Counted from the first letter of the stretch, positions 48,645-61,038 are shown. The stretch: DNA of 64,000 bases from Biscogniauxia marginata (GCA_022695795.1 MU404163.1:62001-126000), one strand, 5' to 3'. Notes: generated from the letters alone by a model not told the origin. Program-made: numbers and translations.

Positions 48645-49438
48645 ATGTCTGAATACTCCGAAGCTTGGTACGTAATCATCAACAATGCCATTCTCAATTG
48701 AGCCGCGTTCCCCATCAACAATCGCTTCCAGCATCTCTTGGAGGCTTCAAGACTTGCCTGTGGTGTTCAAAACCGCCTGCTTGATGTTGTTTAGCTAACG
48801 TGTTTCCTTTCGCAGCCCGGTCTACGCGGTTAGTCTCCTATCCTAAGTCTTCTCGAGCCCACAACATCTACGTTCACATCCGCCAGCACCGGGAATCGCG
48901 CACGTCATCATACTAACATGTCACAGCCGTTCTTCGGTGCTATGGGATGCACAGCAGCTATCGTCTTCACCTGCTTAGGTGCCTCTTATGGTACTGCTAA
49001 GTCTGGTGTTGGCATCGCGGCTATGGGTGTTTTGAGACCTGACCTCATCGTCAAGAGTATGCACCACCAACTCGATCTTCACCCACCCTATCGGCAAAGC
49101 TAATCTTTCTAGACATCGTTCCCGTCATTATGGCTGGTATCATTGGTATCTATGGCCTCGTCGTTTCCGTCCTCATCTCCGATGGCCTCAAGCAGGTTCT
49201 TCCTCTCTATACCGGTTTCATCCAACTTGGTGCAGGTCTTGCTGTGGGTCTTGCTGGTATGGCCGCTGGCTTTGCCATCGGCATTGTCGGTGATGCGGGT
49301 GTTCGAGGAACTGCACAGCAGCCTAGACTTTTCGTCGGCATGATCTTGATTCTCATTTTCGCTGAAGTCTTGGGTCTTTACGGTCTCATCGTAGCCCTCC
49401 TGATGAACTCGAAGGCTACTGTGGATGTCAGCTGCTAA
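48645..49438 (+). CDS. VMA3: V-ATPase proteolipid subunit c
   Basis: Membrane rotor subunit of the vacuolar proton pump. Exons 48645-48667, 48816-48828, 48927-49056 and 49113-49438, 163 residues. The second exon is only 13 bases; without it the frame is lost. Four hydrophobic segments are visible: [60 protein letters not shown] and [20 protein letters not shown]. The proton-carrying glutamate of helix 4 is E140 in FAEVLGLYG. The [20 protein letters not shown] loop is typical of subunit c rather than c''. Confidence 0.95.
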
Positions 49439-50299
49439 GCCAGTTTGACAACATGCTTGAAGACATTACAATGGCTCTCATCTAAGGGCGGCAGGGATGG
49501 CAATAGGGAACCACGTCCAGATCCCTCGCCTGTTGGGCTATTTTCTCTAGCCAATTCTACGTGGGACTCAAAATTATTGCGACGAAATAAACGGTGAATC
49601 ACGGATAGTTGTGAGGCTATCGGGGGAACGTGTTAGGACGATGGAAGGGGGGGTTAAGGTAATGACGAAGCCCCCAAAAATCGCATCTGTATTACTGCTG
49701 CAGCATATGTTATACTCTGGATGGTTTCTCATCATAGACCAACGGATGGGTAAATCTTGTACTCTAGGTTGGCAACGGTTTTCATTGAAGAAATTGTGCT
49801 TGAGTCCACGACCCAGCTAGTGATAAGGCCCCAATATCAGTTTCCGACAGCCTAGGGCTAGTGCTAATGCGTACGATAATTCATACGGATGGTGACATAA
49901 AGTATTCTACATGAACACGGTCTACACATCTTGGTTCTAGGCTACGGAAACTAGTTGACATCCTATGAAGTCCCAAGCTTCGCTACGTATTCGAAAGGAT
50001 GAGTGCGAGCGACTTGGGTAATATCGTGCAGTACGTCCTACCTGGCACAACTGGCTCATGACTGCAAGTCGCTCCCGGCTGTAGAAGCAAAAGCGGAATT
50101 CGGTACTGTCGATCTGCAGATTGACAAGTTCGTAGTATTATAGCCATCGCCTGTATAATGTGAGCCAGTCTTCTGAGCTTGTGCAGCATGTGAGGAACAA
50201 CTGGCATGCGTAGTTCTCATTCTAGCTCTGATGCTAGTAAGATTCAAGAAGCAGGATCCCACGATATGAATCTATCCGTATACTTTAAGATCCGAAAAA
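49439..50299. other. Spacer at the edge of the accessory region
   Basis: VMA3 3' flank followed by sequence with only short chance ORFs. Part of 50000-50300 may be further decayed continuation of the polyketide-synthase relic to the right, but I see no convincing match there. Confidence 0.5.
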
Positions 50300-51440
50300 G
50301 TGAATCAACACCCAAGAATTATCCAACCTATGCCTTGTGGTATTATGCGGTTCTGGAAAATCATCCCCAAACCACGTCCAACCCTGAGAAGCCAGCTCCT
50401 CGTAATGAGGAGTCCCAGGCGTGCAGACTCTGAAAAGGAGCATCTACACGGCCATCAGGGATACCGACCCAATACCCTGTGAACGTGCTTATAACGACAC
50501 CAGGTATAATAAAGTTTCAGTTGGTTTTAACCAAGATCAGTCTCCCTCCAAGTCTAAGGAGCTTCCGGCAGTTCGACAGAGTTTTGGGCATATTGGAGGT
50601 GGTAATGAATACCTGGCATGCAATGAGATCGTAAGCCTGCTCGTCTCCTTGCTCCATGGGATCCGTCATAAATTCACGTGCCGATGACAAGAAACCGGGG
50701 GAAATCGCCTTCATAGCAATGCGTATCGCGCCATTAGTACTACCTCCAATCTCCAGAATGCAGAGGTTAGGGTTCGAGTGGGCAACACCAGCCATAATGT
50801 CAAAGAGCTGCGGATAGATGCTCGCCATCAAAAGACCGGATTGATAAAGAGGCGTTAGTATATCCTCGCTGATAAGGACATACATGCCGGTTCTGCGTTC
50901 GTAGAGAATGCTGGCAACGTTGTCGTGTAGAAGCTTCGTAATCTTCACCTCGATGACATCGGATGCTTAGCTGACTAGCTCTTTAATTTCTTGATGGATA
51001 AGGCCGTTGCTGACGAGCTTTCTGGCCTCCTCTATTAAGTTAGAATGACCGGGTTAACGTTTCCTCTTAATCCAATCCAATCGAAAAAGTGGCCTACGTT
51101 ACCTGAAGGCCTGAGTCCATCTCGCAGCTTCCTGAAGCATTCATAGGTATAAAGAGATCTAGAAGTGGGCTAGGGTCATTCGTGATTCCCCATAGGGGCG
51201 ACTTTTCCACGTTCATCCTGGGTAGAGGGTACATGCACCGTCGCTGTTCGTAGAGAGAGACGCGGCAATCGCCAGGCTCGCCAGATGTGTCCCCCGCAAC
51301 ATCTTGTCAACAGCTCTCACAGCAGCAAGGTCGAGAGTTGTGTTCAAGCTAAACGATATCCCGGCAAGTTGAAACATCGACCTTCCGCCGTCTTCTTGTG
51401 TTTTAGCGGTGAAGCATACGGGCGTGAATCGGGACATCCT
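50300..51440 (-). pseudogene. Decayed polyketide synthase fragment (end of DH to C-methyltransferase domain)
   Basis: Minus-strand reading gives recognisable highly reducing PKS pieces in order. 51437-51213 has SMFQLAGISFS, as at the end of a dehydratase domain. 51150-50955 has YECFRKLRDGLRPS and NGLIHQEIKELVS with an intron-like break. 50970-50517 is a C-methyltransferase domain (LYQSGLLMASIYPQLFDIMA; NPNLCILEIGGSTNGAIRIA; ending LRLGGRLILVKTN). 50516-50370 has TFTGYWVGIPDGRVDAPFQS. Breaks seen: a TAA after KELVS near 50972, a TGA after LVKTN at 50517-50519, and a one-base frameshift near 50370, after which the text resumes as DDFPEPHN. No ketosynthase, acyltransferase or reductase domain is left nearby, so this is a relic rather than a working enzyme. 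Confidence 0.75.
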
Positions 51441-54411
51441 CCCTATTCACGGAGTTTTCGACGGCCTCTGAGAAAAGAACCGGAGATTCGAGGCTGGCTC
51501 TCTAATATGAAACCAGACTATTAAACATAGCAGTACTTTTTCTGGATGTGACCGACGAGAGTTATAACACGTGCTGTTATTGGTGTTCTGCAGAGGCCAG
51601 CCTAAGTTTTAGATGTATTTGATTCACTCGGGAATCATCTTGATGTATTCGCGCTCGATAGGGATTATATGATGCGAGTGGTAGGAATTGCTACCAGTTT
51701 TAAGCCTTCGGTTAAATATGTTGTTTGTTATGGTTACGGAAAAATTGCCGATAGCGGTTGCTTCTCTTGATTAAGTGACGCTACTAAAATATTTAATAGC
51801 TGCCAACATTGAACTTAACTTTGTCTTTTAGGCCTTCTGAATATTTAGCTGCCTTGTCTAGTCCGAGGCTTATAACTAACGTAGTAACCGTGTTTGTTTA
51901 ATTTTTGAAACCACTTGACCACAGAATTATGTAGTTATCACGGCCTCGGTAGCTGTGATGCGTCTCGAAGCGTACGCTGCCACTGTTTCATCTGACGAGT
52001 GTCTAACGACGCTTGAAAGTTGGATAGACCGTAAAGAGAAGGTCGACAAGACTAGTATGTTCGGCTGTATATGCTGCTTAAAGATCTCAGCTGTCCGGAT
52101 TAGAGCCATATCACCATCGCTAGAGAGAATGCTGTGCAGTGACTATGAAGGGGGATCGGGGAGGGCGGTGCTGGGTTGATTTTTCATTCTGATTGCCATT
52201 TGTATGTCCATTATTAGTTCTGTTGGCCTTGCTCTTGTAGATGCCAGGTGTCATATAGCGCGGCAGTACATTGTTAGGATCCCGTATTTCGAGATTAAAA
52301 ATAGGGGGGCTAGCGAAGTTGGTAGTCTTGACTAATCTTACCCAAAGCTCGCCGTAATGTTTCGTTTTCGATCAATTTCAGTGCCTAGAAATCTACAGCA
52401 GGCTTTTCACAAGACAGCGCAAGACGCAATTTACGAGCTGGGAAGATTCTGAAAAGGGGGTTATAGATATAGGACGACTGAGTGTTCAGGTTATTTTTAA
52501 TGGTCAAACGGTTGGGATTAAGGTAATCAGGCACCCCAAGCCTATGTATACGTACTACTTGGATGTCTCAGTTGAATATATAGGGATCAACTAAGTGCTC
52601 CCTAACGACCCGATGCTATATCAAAGACTGAGACGACCCCCAATACCTTCTAACTTGTCATGAGACCCCACAGGTTGGGTAGGAAATACTCCCATGTCCC
52701 CCAAGGGTCAATCTCCGCCTAAGTAAGTCCTATCAGTCGTACGCCAATGACTATATGAACTGCGAATACTCACAAGCCATTGAATTAGAATATATCCGTT
52801 TGTCACGCCCACATTAGTATATTGCCGAGAGGAATGGATGCTTTGGTTGGGGATTCAACAAAAGATGGCCAAGGCAAACGTGTAGTAGATTTTTTTTTCA
52901 TAAATAGCTGTCTGTATATTTTTCAGTACATGTCTAATAGAAGGCACGATGCTATGTGTCATTAGTCAATAGTAAGGTCTTTTGTCTCTGTAGTTTTTAC
53001 CATGTAAATAGCAAATAATTATTGCTGGTATGGCGGCTGAGGAGAGCCTCGAATCAATTATCACCCCTCAAAAAGTATATTGTAGTTAGTACCTCGGGTG
53101 ACTTGAAGAATATAATGATAGAATGAAAACTACTTAGGCATATAAAAAAGAGTCTTTCATACTCAAGAGGAACCAAATGGTGTGTCTGACTTAAGAAGAT
53201 ACTGTTGTTTATTGCCCTTATGAGAGTACGGAAGGAACAAAATAGTTAATAACATCAATACTCTTATTCTTCTTTTCTCTTCCCGTTTCGAGTGATAATA
53301 TTTGATTTACATAACATGTCATATTTTGGTGGCCAAATGCCTATTATGACTAGTAAAGGCGTACTGTCTCTTAACAAAATGCACAGTTTTGTTAGAACTT
53401 ATTATATTTAATCAAAATATGTGATAAATTGAGCCAAAGGTTTATCAACAAAAAGAGAGCTACTAGTTTGCTTAAATCTACTATCTTGATCAAACTCCAA
53501 AATTCTGATAAAATATTTCTCGGTCCGTTCTTCATTTAGCTAATGTGACGGCGGGTAGACAACCAACCTGAGCTAACCACGTGTTCCCGAAAGGGTATCA
53601 AAATATGAAGTTCGGCAACTTGATATTCTAGGTTGGTATATATAGCCATACTATATGATTTATTTATCAAGAAACTCAGTCTATTACGTTACTAAGGTAC
53701 CACCCTGGGGTACCTAGGTAGCTTCATTATAAGTAGATACATAGGGTATTCTTTAAGATGTTTATCTTGAAGAACGCCTCTCTCTGATAACCAATCTTTA
53801 ACGGAACTTCTTACCTAGTCCCTTAAAAGATTCAAGCTTAAGCTCCTTGCTAAAACTTAGGACTAAGTACCTTTCAGTTATAAAAACATCATTTACCGTT
53901 ATACTTTTATAAATCTTGTAAGTTTAAACAACATCTTTTATAAAGGAGTATTAAAAACAGCCTAAGTTACTTATACCTAGTTGTTAAAATTTAATAAGTA
54001 GGCATCGGCGGAATTACGAGACAGTAACATAAGGCATGTCACGTAGAGAATGGAAGCAAAAATCCTAGTAAATGCCGAAAGTATATATATGTATATATCC
54101 CCAGGATAAACCCCAAGGATCTGTAAAGATCTACACAAGAATCAAAATCCAGTTGGTCCGCGCAGTCCATCCCTTGTCGAACATCCCGCAAAATACCCTC
54201 TCCTTTCCCCCCTCACAGATGATCCAACGGCTGCTTGAGACAAAAAAGGATGTCTTCGCCCCAGCGTACCCCATCCCCTTTTCTCGCGTTGGTGGACTAC
54301 TCGGTCAGTGTCGTAAACTTAAGCTCGTCGCACACCTGGCTCGGCCAGATGCGGCCCGGTTCTCGTCTAGCCTGCTCTACAGACGATGCTGGTCGGATTC
54401 GCTCTCACCAT
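51441..54411. other. AT-rich, CpG-poor stretch, possibly RIP-mutated repeat DNA
   Basis: No coding sequence is supported. From about 52850 to 54000 the DNA is strongly AT-rich; several consecutive 60-base rows (53101, 53161, 53821, 53941) contain no CpG and many TpA steps. That is the expected signature of repeat-induced point mutation of an old transposon. I do not recognise a transposon domain or clear terminal repeats. Confidence 0.45.
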
Positions 54412-54975
54412 CTAGTGCTGAGGAGGGAAGCTGGGGACGCCAGTCGGGAAGCCCGATGGGAGGCCGGTAGGGACGCCAGTGGGGAAACCACTGGGGAATT
54501 CGGATGGGATACCGGTGGGGACCGGTGGAAGGCCAGTGGGGAATCCGCTTGGGAGACCCGTAGGGAGGCCGGATGGGATATCCGAGGGAAGTTGCTGGCG
54601 CTGAGGTATAACGGGAAGCTCGGGAAGCCCCGTGGGTAGACCGCTGGGAATACCGCTGAAAATACCAGTTGGCAGACCAGTTGGCAGACCAGTGGGTAGG
54701 CCAGTGGGTAGGCCAGTGGGCAGGCCAGTTGGTAGGCCGGCTGTGAAGCTGCTTAGGAAATCGGTAGGAAGGCCGGTAGGAAGACCAGTTGGTAGAGGAA
54801 GATCAGTTGGGATACCGCTTGGAAGGTCGGTTGGCAGGCCACTGGGTAGGCCTGGGATTCCCGTCGGGAGCTCGGTGGGAAGCTCGGTAGGAAGCTGTCT
54901 GTCCTGAACAGGCAAAGCAGAGCCGTCCTGGAACAGCGCGGCAGCTGCGAGCATAGCGACTTGGAGGCGAACCAT
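54412..54975 (-). CDS. Small secreted protein of tandem GLPT-type repeats
   Basis: Single exon, 187 residues. N-terminal signal peptide [20 protein letters not shown] (basic, hydrophobic, Ala-rich), with cleavage likely near residue 19-21. Almost the whole mature protein is built of four-residue units of the form G-L/I/F-P-T/S, most regular around residues 62-105 ([12 protein letters not shown] and so on). There is no Cys, no dibasic Kex2 site, no Trp, and no GPI-type hydrophobic tail. The DNA repeat is a 12-mer of about CCAGTGGGTAGG on the plus strand. A cell-wall, adhesive or effector-like role is possible, but no function is assigned. The opposite strand is also open (VGRP repeats) but lacks a signal peptide. 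Confidence 0.7.
   Translation of the reverse strand: MVRLQVAMLAAAALFQDGSALPVQDRQLPTELPTELPTGIPGLPSGLPTDLPSGIPTDLPLPTGLPTGLPTDFLSSFTAGLPTGLPTGLPTGLPTGLPTGLPTGIFSGIPSGLPTGLPELPVIPQRQQLPSDIPSGLPTGLPSGFPTGLPPVPTGIPSEFPSGFPTGVPTGLPSGFPTGVPSFPPQH
54463..54900. repeat. 12-bp coding tandem repeat array
   Basis: Degenerate 12-mers (CCAGTTGGTAGG-like), most uniform at 54660-54745, encode the GLPT units. Length variation between strains is likely. Confidence 0.8.
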
Positions 54976-57202
54976 CTTGAATATGACTGTGCGGTGGATT
55001 TTGTGGTAATGAGTGAACTAAATGAGAGTGATTCCAAGAGACCAGCTTGCCCTGAGTGTGAATATCCTTTCGACGAAGGCAGGATGCATGACTTATATAG
55101 GTAGATGGCATCTCTCACAGAATGTCCTGACATAAACTCTAGAAGCTAGCCCTACCTAGTACTAAGGCAGGGGGGAGGTATAGGCTAACAGTTTGTTTCA
55201 AACACAGGCATAAGGTTGCCGATCTCTCACTACGTAATTCGAGCCTAACCCTGTTGTTCCACGGTTCAACATGTCCATAGACTAGGTCGGAGCGCTGCAC
55301 ATTTCGGATGCTTACGCAAGCGGATAAAGGGAATATCTTCTTTGATTGACTGGGATTATAGATGGTTCACCTTGGACCACGCTTCTAATGAGGAAGATAT
55401 CCCCGACAGCAAACACAAATCTCTACTCAATAGAGGATGATTGCATATGAGCTTGACCTTGAACTTACATGGACCTACGTACATACATACCATATCGCCC
55501 ACCCTATCTATATTTCTTTATGCAACTGGGCTCGCCACCGTGACTCAAGTTCAGTAGCGTCATTCGCAGATAAATGAGCTTAACTTTAGGGTAAGGCTGA
55601 AGGTACATTGCAGACTGAGTTCGGAGCCGAGAGCCTGGCTGATGTTTTATGAAACTGGGGAACTAGAACAACCATCCCTAGCAGTGGGAAATAACACACA
55701 TAAAAAGGGCCCCAAGGTGCATTCCCAACGCAGGGTTATGCCAAGTTTAGTAGAAATTGTATACTCCGGCTACACCATGGGTTAGCTTGGGTAGAACAAC
55801 GGAAGGGTTGCGGTCCCCACATACCGGCATTAGAGATCTGATCGACAGGGTCCCAGGAGGATTGATTCGTGCAAAAAAAGAAAAAGGGAGCTATGATATG
55901 TCTGTAGCCCTCTGCTTGCCTGGCTGCATATTTCAATCCAAATGGGGATTTTATTATGAGTGCCGATTTCTATCTAGTTTAGGAAACGATCATCTAGGAG
56001 GCCCGAATGTTTATGCCCCATTATCTCTCATGCCTTCGAGGCGACATGAGACTGCAGATTTTATTGCAATATATTTGGCTGTCATGCACAAGAGCGTCAA
56101 CCATGTGGTGGTGTTGTCTACAGTTGCATGTGAAAAAGGTCTTTTCAATTGCGTATAGCCAGCCCCCCTAGGACTATAAACGTTGTGGATCCAAGACTAC
56201 TATTAGTATGTATAGGAATTATTAGGCTCAACGTAAGGCCCGATGTCATCATGTTTCACACATAGACGTCTATCGTGACAAACACGCATCTACTTACGTC
56301 TTCCCCAGACTTATAAGACAACCGGCCACCAAGCCAGAAATACTCGTAGATTTGTTTGGAATAAAGAAGAGGGGGTTGATTAAAGGACCAATTTAGAAGT
56401 TCTCTGTTTCAAGTTACCCCTGGCACAAGTCTACGGGAGGACCTGAGGTGGCGTGTGCTCCCCCGTCTCACTCCACAGAGTCTGCCTCAGAAAAGCTTGA
56501 TTTCACATGGACGCGTATGTAGTGTAGTGTAGAAATTGTAATAATGGACCCTGTTGCACCTCAATGGGCACCCGGAAGCCGGGGAGTACCAAGTGCGGTA
56601 AAGTAGGGATGTGCAACCACTTATTTTCGCGGGAGGCTTCGGACATCCAATCGCGACATAGTCGCGAAAGCCTACGACATAGCGGAGCTGAAGATGAGTG
56701 AAGATCTCTCGGGAAAACGTAATTTTACTTTATATTAATTATTTATCACCTCAAAGCGGGTGTCAGATGAATCGGGGCGTTTAGGGTGGCGTATATTGCC
56801 TACATAATTACCACTTCCGCAGGAAAAGCAAGGCAGAGAGACAACAAGTCAATTTCGCCAGACCGGCATTCGGAGCTCGCTATAGTTGACACAATAATTT
56901 CCTATATCTACGGTTCTGGATAGCCGTTGCTATTGTGCTAACGGTTTATTGCAGATGCATTGCATAGAAGCTCGAAGCTGAATTGTGTGTAACTACCCTT
57001 CGCATTTTGCATCCGGCTTCATATGCTCCATCGTGATCGCTATCTCAATAAAAGTTGATTTGTATTCAGTATCGGACATTGACATATTAGTAACAATATG
57101 GATAGAACTATGCCTAGGTCGCTCACGGGTAGAAAAGTAGACGCCCTTCTTTGCCCCTATTCCCGTCGTGCCAACTAGTAGCAGGTTTTCATGACAACCA
57201 TT
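54976..57202. other. Spacer between the repeat-protein gene and the Ppo gene
   Basis: No supported gene. One open stretch at 55757-56158 has no ATG at its start and no recognisable domain. Composition is intermediate and less extreme than at 52.8-54.0 kb. Confidence 0.5.
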
Positions 57203-60200
57203 TCATCTCCTATTGGGATCCTCGACCCGCTCTCCTTTTACGGTGCTTCCCTTGGCAGTCTGATAATGCCACCGCACCCGCATAGTCGTCGGTATAGCCG
57301 AATAAGAACTCTGGTCGGCTGTCATGTAGACCCTCAGACCTGTCCAATCCTCACCGCCCTCGACAGCCTTGCGGCCGACCTGTCCGCGCCACTCCTTAAA
57401 CTCCATGCTTTTGCACTCTCCCCTCGGACCTGGTGCCCGCTTGAGGCCTGGCAGTTTGAATATGACTTTGAACGCTGATGCGAGCGCGGCCCGTGTGATA
57501 TCCTCACCGAGGCACTCCTGAGGCCCGAGTCCCCATGGGAGATATGACGAAAGGGGCCTATCTAGGCGGAGAGTCTCTGGCGACGGAAAAGCCTTCGCAT
57601 CATAGGATGCAGACACTATATTAAGAATTGCTCTCTGGCCAGGCACCAAGTTGTATGTACGTGCTGATGGTGTACGGTCCGGGTTCGGAAGAGGTACCGA
57701 TGCAGTGTCATCGGATGGATTATAGATGCAGGGTGCATCATCCGCGATAGTCTGGGCGGAGCTGGTTGGTACTACATGGCGAGAGACGACGACAGTACCA
57801 CTAAGACGAATACCCTCGAGCATGCTAAAAAGAAACATGAGCTCAAATCTAGCACTAGGAAACATCTGAGCACTTACTAATGCAACAACTGGTCATCAGC
57901 CCTAGCAGTGTCTTCATGGGCAAGACGATACAACTCCGGTAGGTATTCGCTCCCTGCTCCTAGGAAATAATCTATACACTGTGAAAGGAGCCCCGACATG
58001 ATTGTTGTGCTCGCCGCACTAATGGGCATTACGATATTAGTAACGCATTCCTCAATCGTCTTACCTTCCTCCATCATTCGGGAAAGGAGGTGCCTCCCAT
58101 GATGCGGGAGAGAGGGCCATCGCTGCTGAGCATCCTTTCCCCCGAGATCCCTTCTGAACCGAGCTACAACATTTGAGAACCAACCGGCTTTTGCGTTAGT
58201 TTTCGTCTCGAGGCGTAGCAACTGTTCAAGGCCCAGAGCCAGTTCGCGTGCCTGGCTCTGTAGCTTGGAAGAGTTGGCCGCGTCGCTGTCGAAAAACACA
58301 ACTGTGAACGTGGCTACCAAAAGTTCGTATAGCCCGTGCTCCGTGTAGAGGCCATGCTGCGAGTTCTGTGTGGTCTCGATGGGTAACCCGAAGAAGTCGG
58401 TAACGAATCGTGTGGTGAGCGGAACGACGACGTCCCGAACGATATCAATTTCCCACGCTGTAGCTGCCCCAGGGTCTTCGTGGGGACTACGTGGCAACTC
58501 TCGACATGCGTTCTTTAATAGCAACGTCGACGTCGCTTCAAAGAAACTCTTGACCTCCTCACCCCATTCTTTAGGCTGGCAAATGCATCTATCGCCACGG
58601 CTTCGACTCTTATGGATGTTAGATCCGTTGGCGGATGACCAAAAATCTCTTGCGAAGACCTTCCCAGGCGAGGTAGCTAAGTCATAAACTGCTTCGCCCC
58701 AGGGAACGTAGAAATCTGTGTCGTTTCCTAGTATCTGACTGACAGCATCGTATGATTTGATAATAACCGTATCCAGCTTTCTCCTCGGGGATTCCCACGT
58801 ATACTTCTCAGATGTTTTGAGCGCATCTAGGATGAGCTTGTTCTCTGCGGGCACAACGAAGGGGAAGTGTGCATATATGCTGTTACTTGCAAAGCTGTTC
58901 GGGAATGCGCGAAGTATGAGCTTATGCATTACCTGACCTTGGTCTACTTCTAGGTCGAAGTTGGCCTCGTTATAGCTAGTTATTATTATTAGCACCCGAG
59001 CATTATGTGCTAAAAATGAGAAACGTGATACAATGTGATAGACTATACATACCCCCAATTGGTCAGGTTCGTTGGAGTATAATCAGTGGTATAGAAGCGA
59101 TCTCCACGTACTAGGGCCACGGCATCCGAGAGAATAGCCTGGCTGGTAGTGAAGTTAACGCATAGTCCACTTCCGGGCATTGGTGGTTTAGGCTTTTCGG
59201 CAACTAAACCCGGATAGAGCTCAACAGCATCCGGCGAATCATAAAGTGCCATCAATTTGCTGGCGACTACAGGGTCTGGATTTATATCCTCGAAGGTTTC
59301 GTGTTTCTTCAACCCAAAGTACTGCCGGAACTCGTTGAGGGTCGCCGCACGCCATGCTCTTGCCTGAGTGATCCCGAGAACCTCGACCATCCTCAGGGCG
59401 TTTGGTACCTGGTTTGCCCCAAACGCACCAGCGACATCTTCGATGGAAGCTGTCAGAACATCCACGAGATCGTCATCGGAGTAAGTGTTGTTGTTGCCCC
59501 TTTGCAGACCATCCAGATTGCGTTCCTCGGGTGCATTAGGAATAGCTCTTTCGAATCGTGCTAAAGCTTGCATTATCTCACCAATGCTTGCTTTAGCAGG
59601 GTCAGCGCCTCCAAGCGCTTGCCGGAACTGTTCATTTGTCCAATCCTCATCACGTTTTGACGTGGCGCTATGCCATCGGTATACGAGATTGAACTCGACC
59701 GAAACTTGGTTCCCTGTTGCCATAGGAGCCGGTGTCGAGTTGAATACGCCCTTCTTCTCCTGTGTCCGTGGGTCTAGAACCCAGGTCGAGCCCGAGCGGT
59801 TGACGTTCAGAATAGTTCGAACATAATCCTTAAGGATAATATTGACATAGAGTCCGCAAGTGATGAGCCTCCCAGTCTGAAATAGCTCATTATCGTATTC
59901 AGCCCAAGCATCCGTGTTGCTGTCGTTGGGAACGGTTTCCGGCTTACTGAAACGGCCCCTCTCATTGATCCTGCAATTACTTTAATATGGTAAAGTTCGA
60001 CTTCAAGTAATCTAATATGGATAGCTTACCTTGCGAGCTGTGTCACGACATAATTGTGAAAACGGTTGAACATCTGGGGTCAACGAGTTAGGAGTAGTTT
60101 CGAATGTGGGGGCCAACAGATATCATATAGCTCTAGAGCACTATAGTGTAGCTAGCAACTCTGAAGTAGTATTAACCAGGAGAACCTGAAATCGACTTAC

Positions 60201-61038
60201 AATTAAGAAAACCCCAACACCCGGCGGGAAGCCAAGTAAAGCCTTGGACGAGAAGCAATCTGGCTTGAGCAATCCATTCTTCAATGTTCTCACGGCTTTC
60301 TGTTCCTCTAAATTACGACCGTACAAGGGTGACAAGTCAAGATAGGATGAGGTTAGGTTGATATCCCGGTTGCGTGGATCCTGAGTTTTGTAAGTATTAT
60401 ATACGAGGGATGAGAAGAAGCTGTAGAAATTATTTTCCGCTACTTACACTCTGGAAAATATCATGAGTGATGATGATAGCTAGATAGAAAAGCATGCTGG
60501 AAATTCGATTCGGATGCTCCCTAAATGAGCCTCCATCTCCACGAGCCATAAGGCTGTCAAATATAAGTTCTGGGTCTGGAAAGTTTGGCCCTTGGAGAAT
60601 AGTTGCAGGAGTGGTTCTTGCATATGGTGTATTAGCCGCTCCCATCATAGGTGTCCTGAAATTGTTATGTGAGCCGTCCGCTGCCCGATACCGATGATCT
60701 TTGGTTCTTATCTGAGGAGGAGGATGTTCAAGCGAGTACCAAAGTGTGTTGATAAACGTATCTGTAAGATTTTTTCCTTCGCGAGAGTGTGGAGGAAGTT
60801 TAGCCAAGAGAGTGACGATGCGTTCCAGAAGGAGTTCATCGTCGTCTATCTCGCCAGCTGCTGTCGATTTTACAATGCTGATCAATGTCTTGTAGTCCTC
60901 AATACCCAAATTCTCCAAATCCTGAAGGATACCTGAGTATTCACTATTGTCATCGCTCCTTGGTGTAAACTGATATTTGGAGGTAGGAGATATGGCTTTG
61001 TTAGCCATCTTGATGGCCTGGGCTAAGTTTGGAGTCAT
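57203..61038 (-). CDS. Psi-producing oxygenase (fatty-acid dioxygenase-P450 fusion)
   Basis: Ppo/linoleate diol synthase family: an N-terminal haem dioxygenase makes a hydroperoxide of linoleate or oleate and a C-terminal P450 rearranges it. Exons 61038-60448, 60380-60201, 60073-60030, 59970-59053, 58975-57878 and 57824-57203, 1150 residues, phase-consistent. Dioxygenase marks: distal His H192 in THDIFQ, LTSSYLDLSPLYG, and the Tyr/proximal-His motif YRWH (369-372). The P450 half has the haem-thiolate loop LPWGLGPQECLG with C1048, so a haem can be held. At the I-helix position (~896-902) the text is SAASTTI, where diol synthases carry an Asn-Gln type motif. The tail MTADQSSYSAIPTTMRVRWH is typical. 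The dioxygenase looks intact. The P450 may be a different isomerase (allene-oxide or epoxyalcohol type) or inactive. Confidence 0.92.

Noticed and set aside
50517..50948. Intact stand-alone methyltransferase gene on the minus strand
   Set aside because: Recognisable PKS sequence continues on both sides across stop codons, so this is a domain inside a relic.
54463..54900. CRISPR-like regular repeat spacing
   Set aside because: Contiguous 12-mers without spacers inside a eukaryotic coding sequence; not a CRISPR array.
54632..54907. Plus-strand open frame with VGRP repeats opposite the GLPT gene
   Set aside because: It is the antisense image of the 12-bp repeat; it has no signal peptide and no independent support.
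55757..56158. Plus-strand open frame of ~130 codons
   Set aside because: Begins at TTG, has unlikely composition and no recognisable motif.
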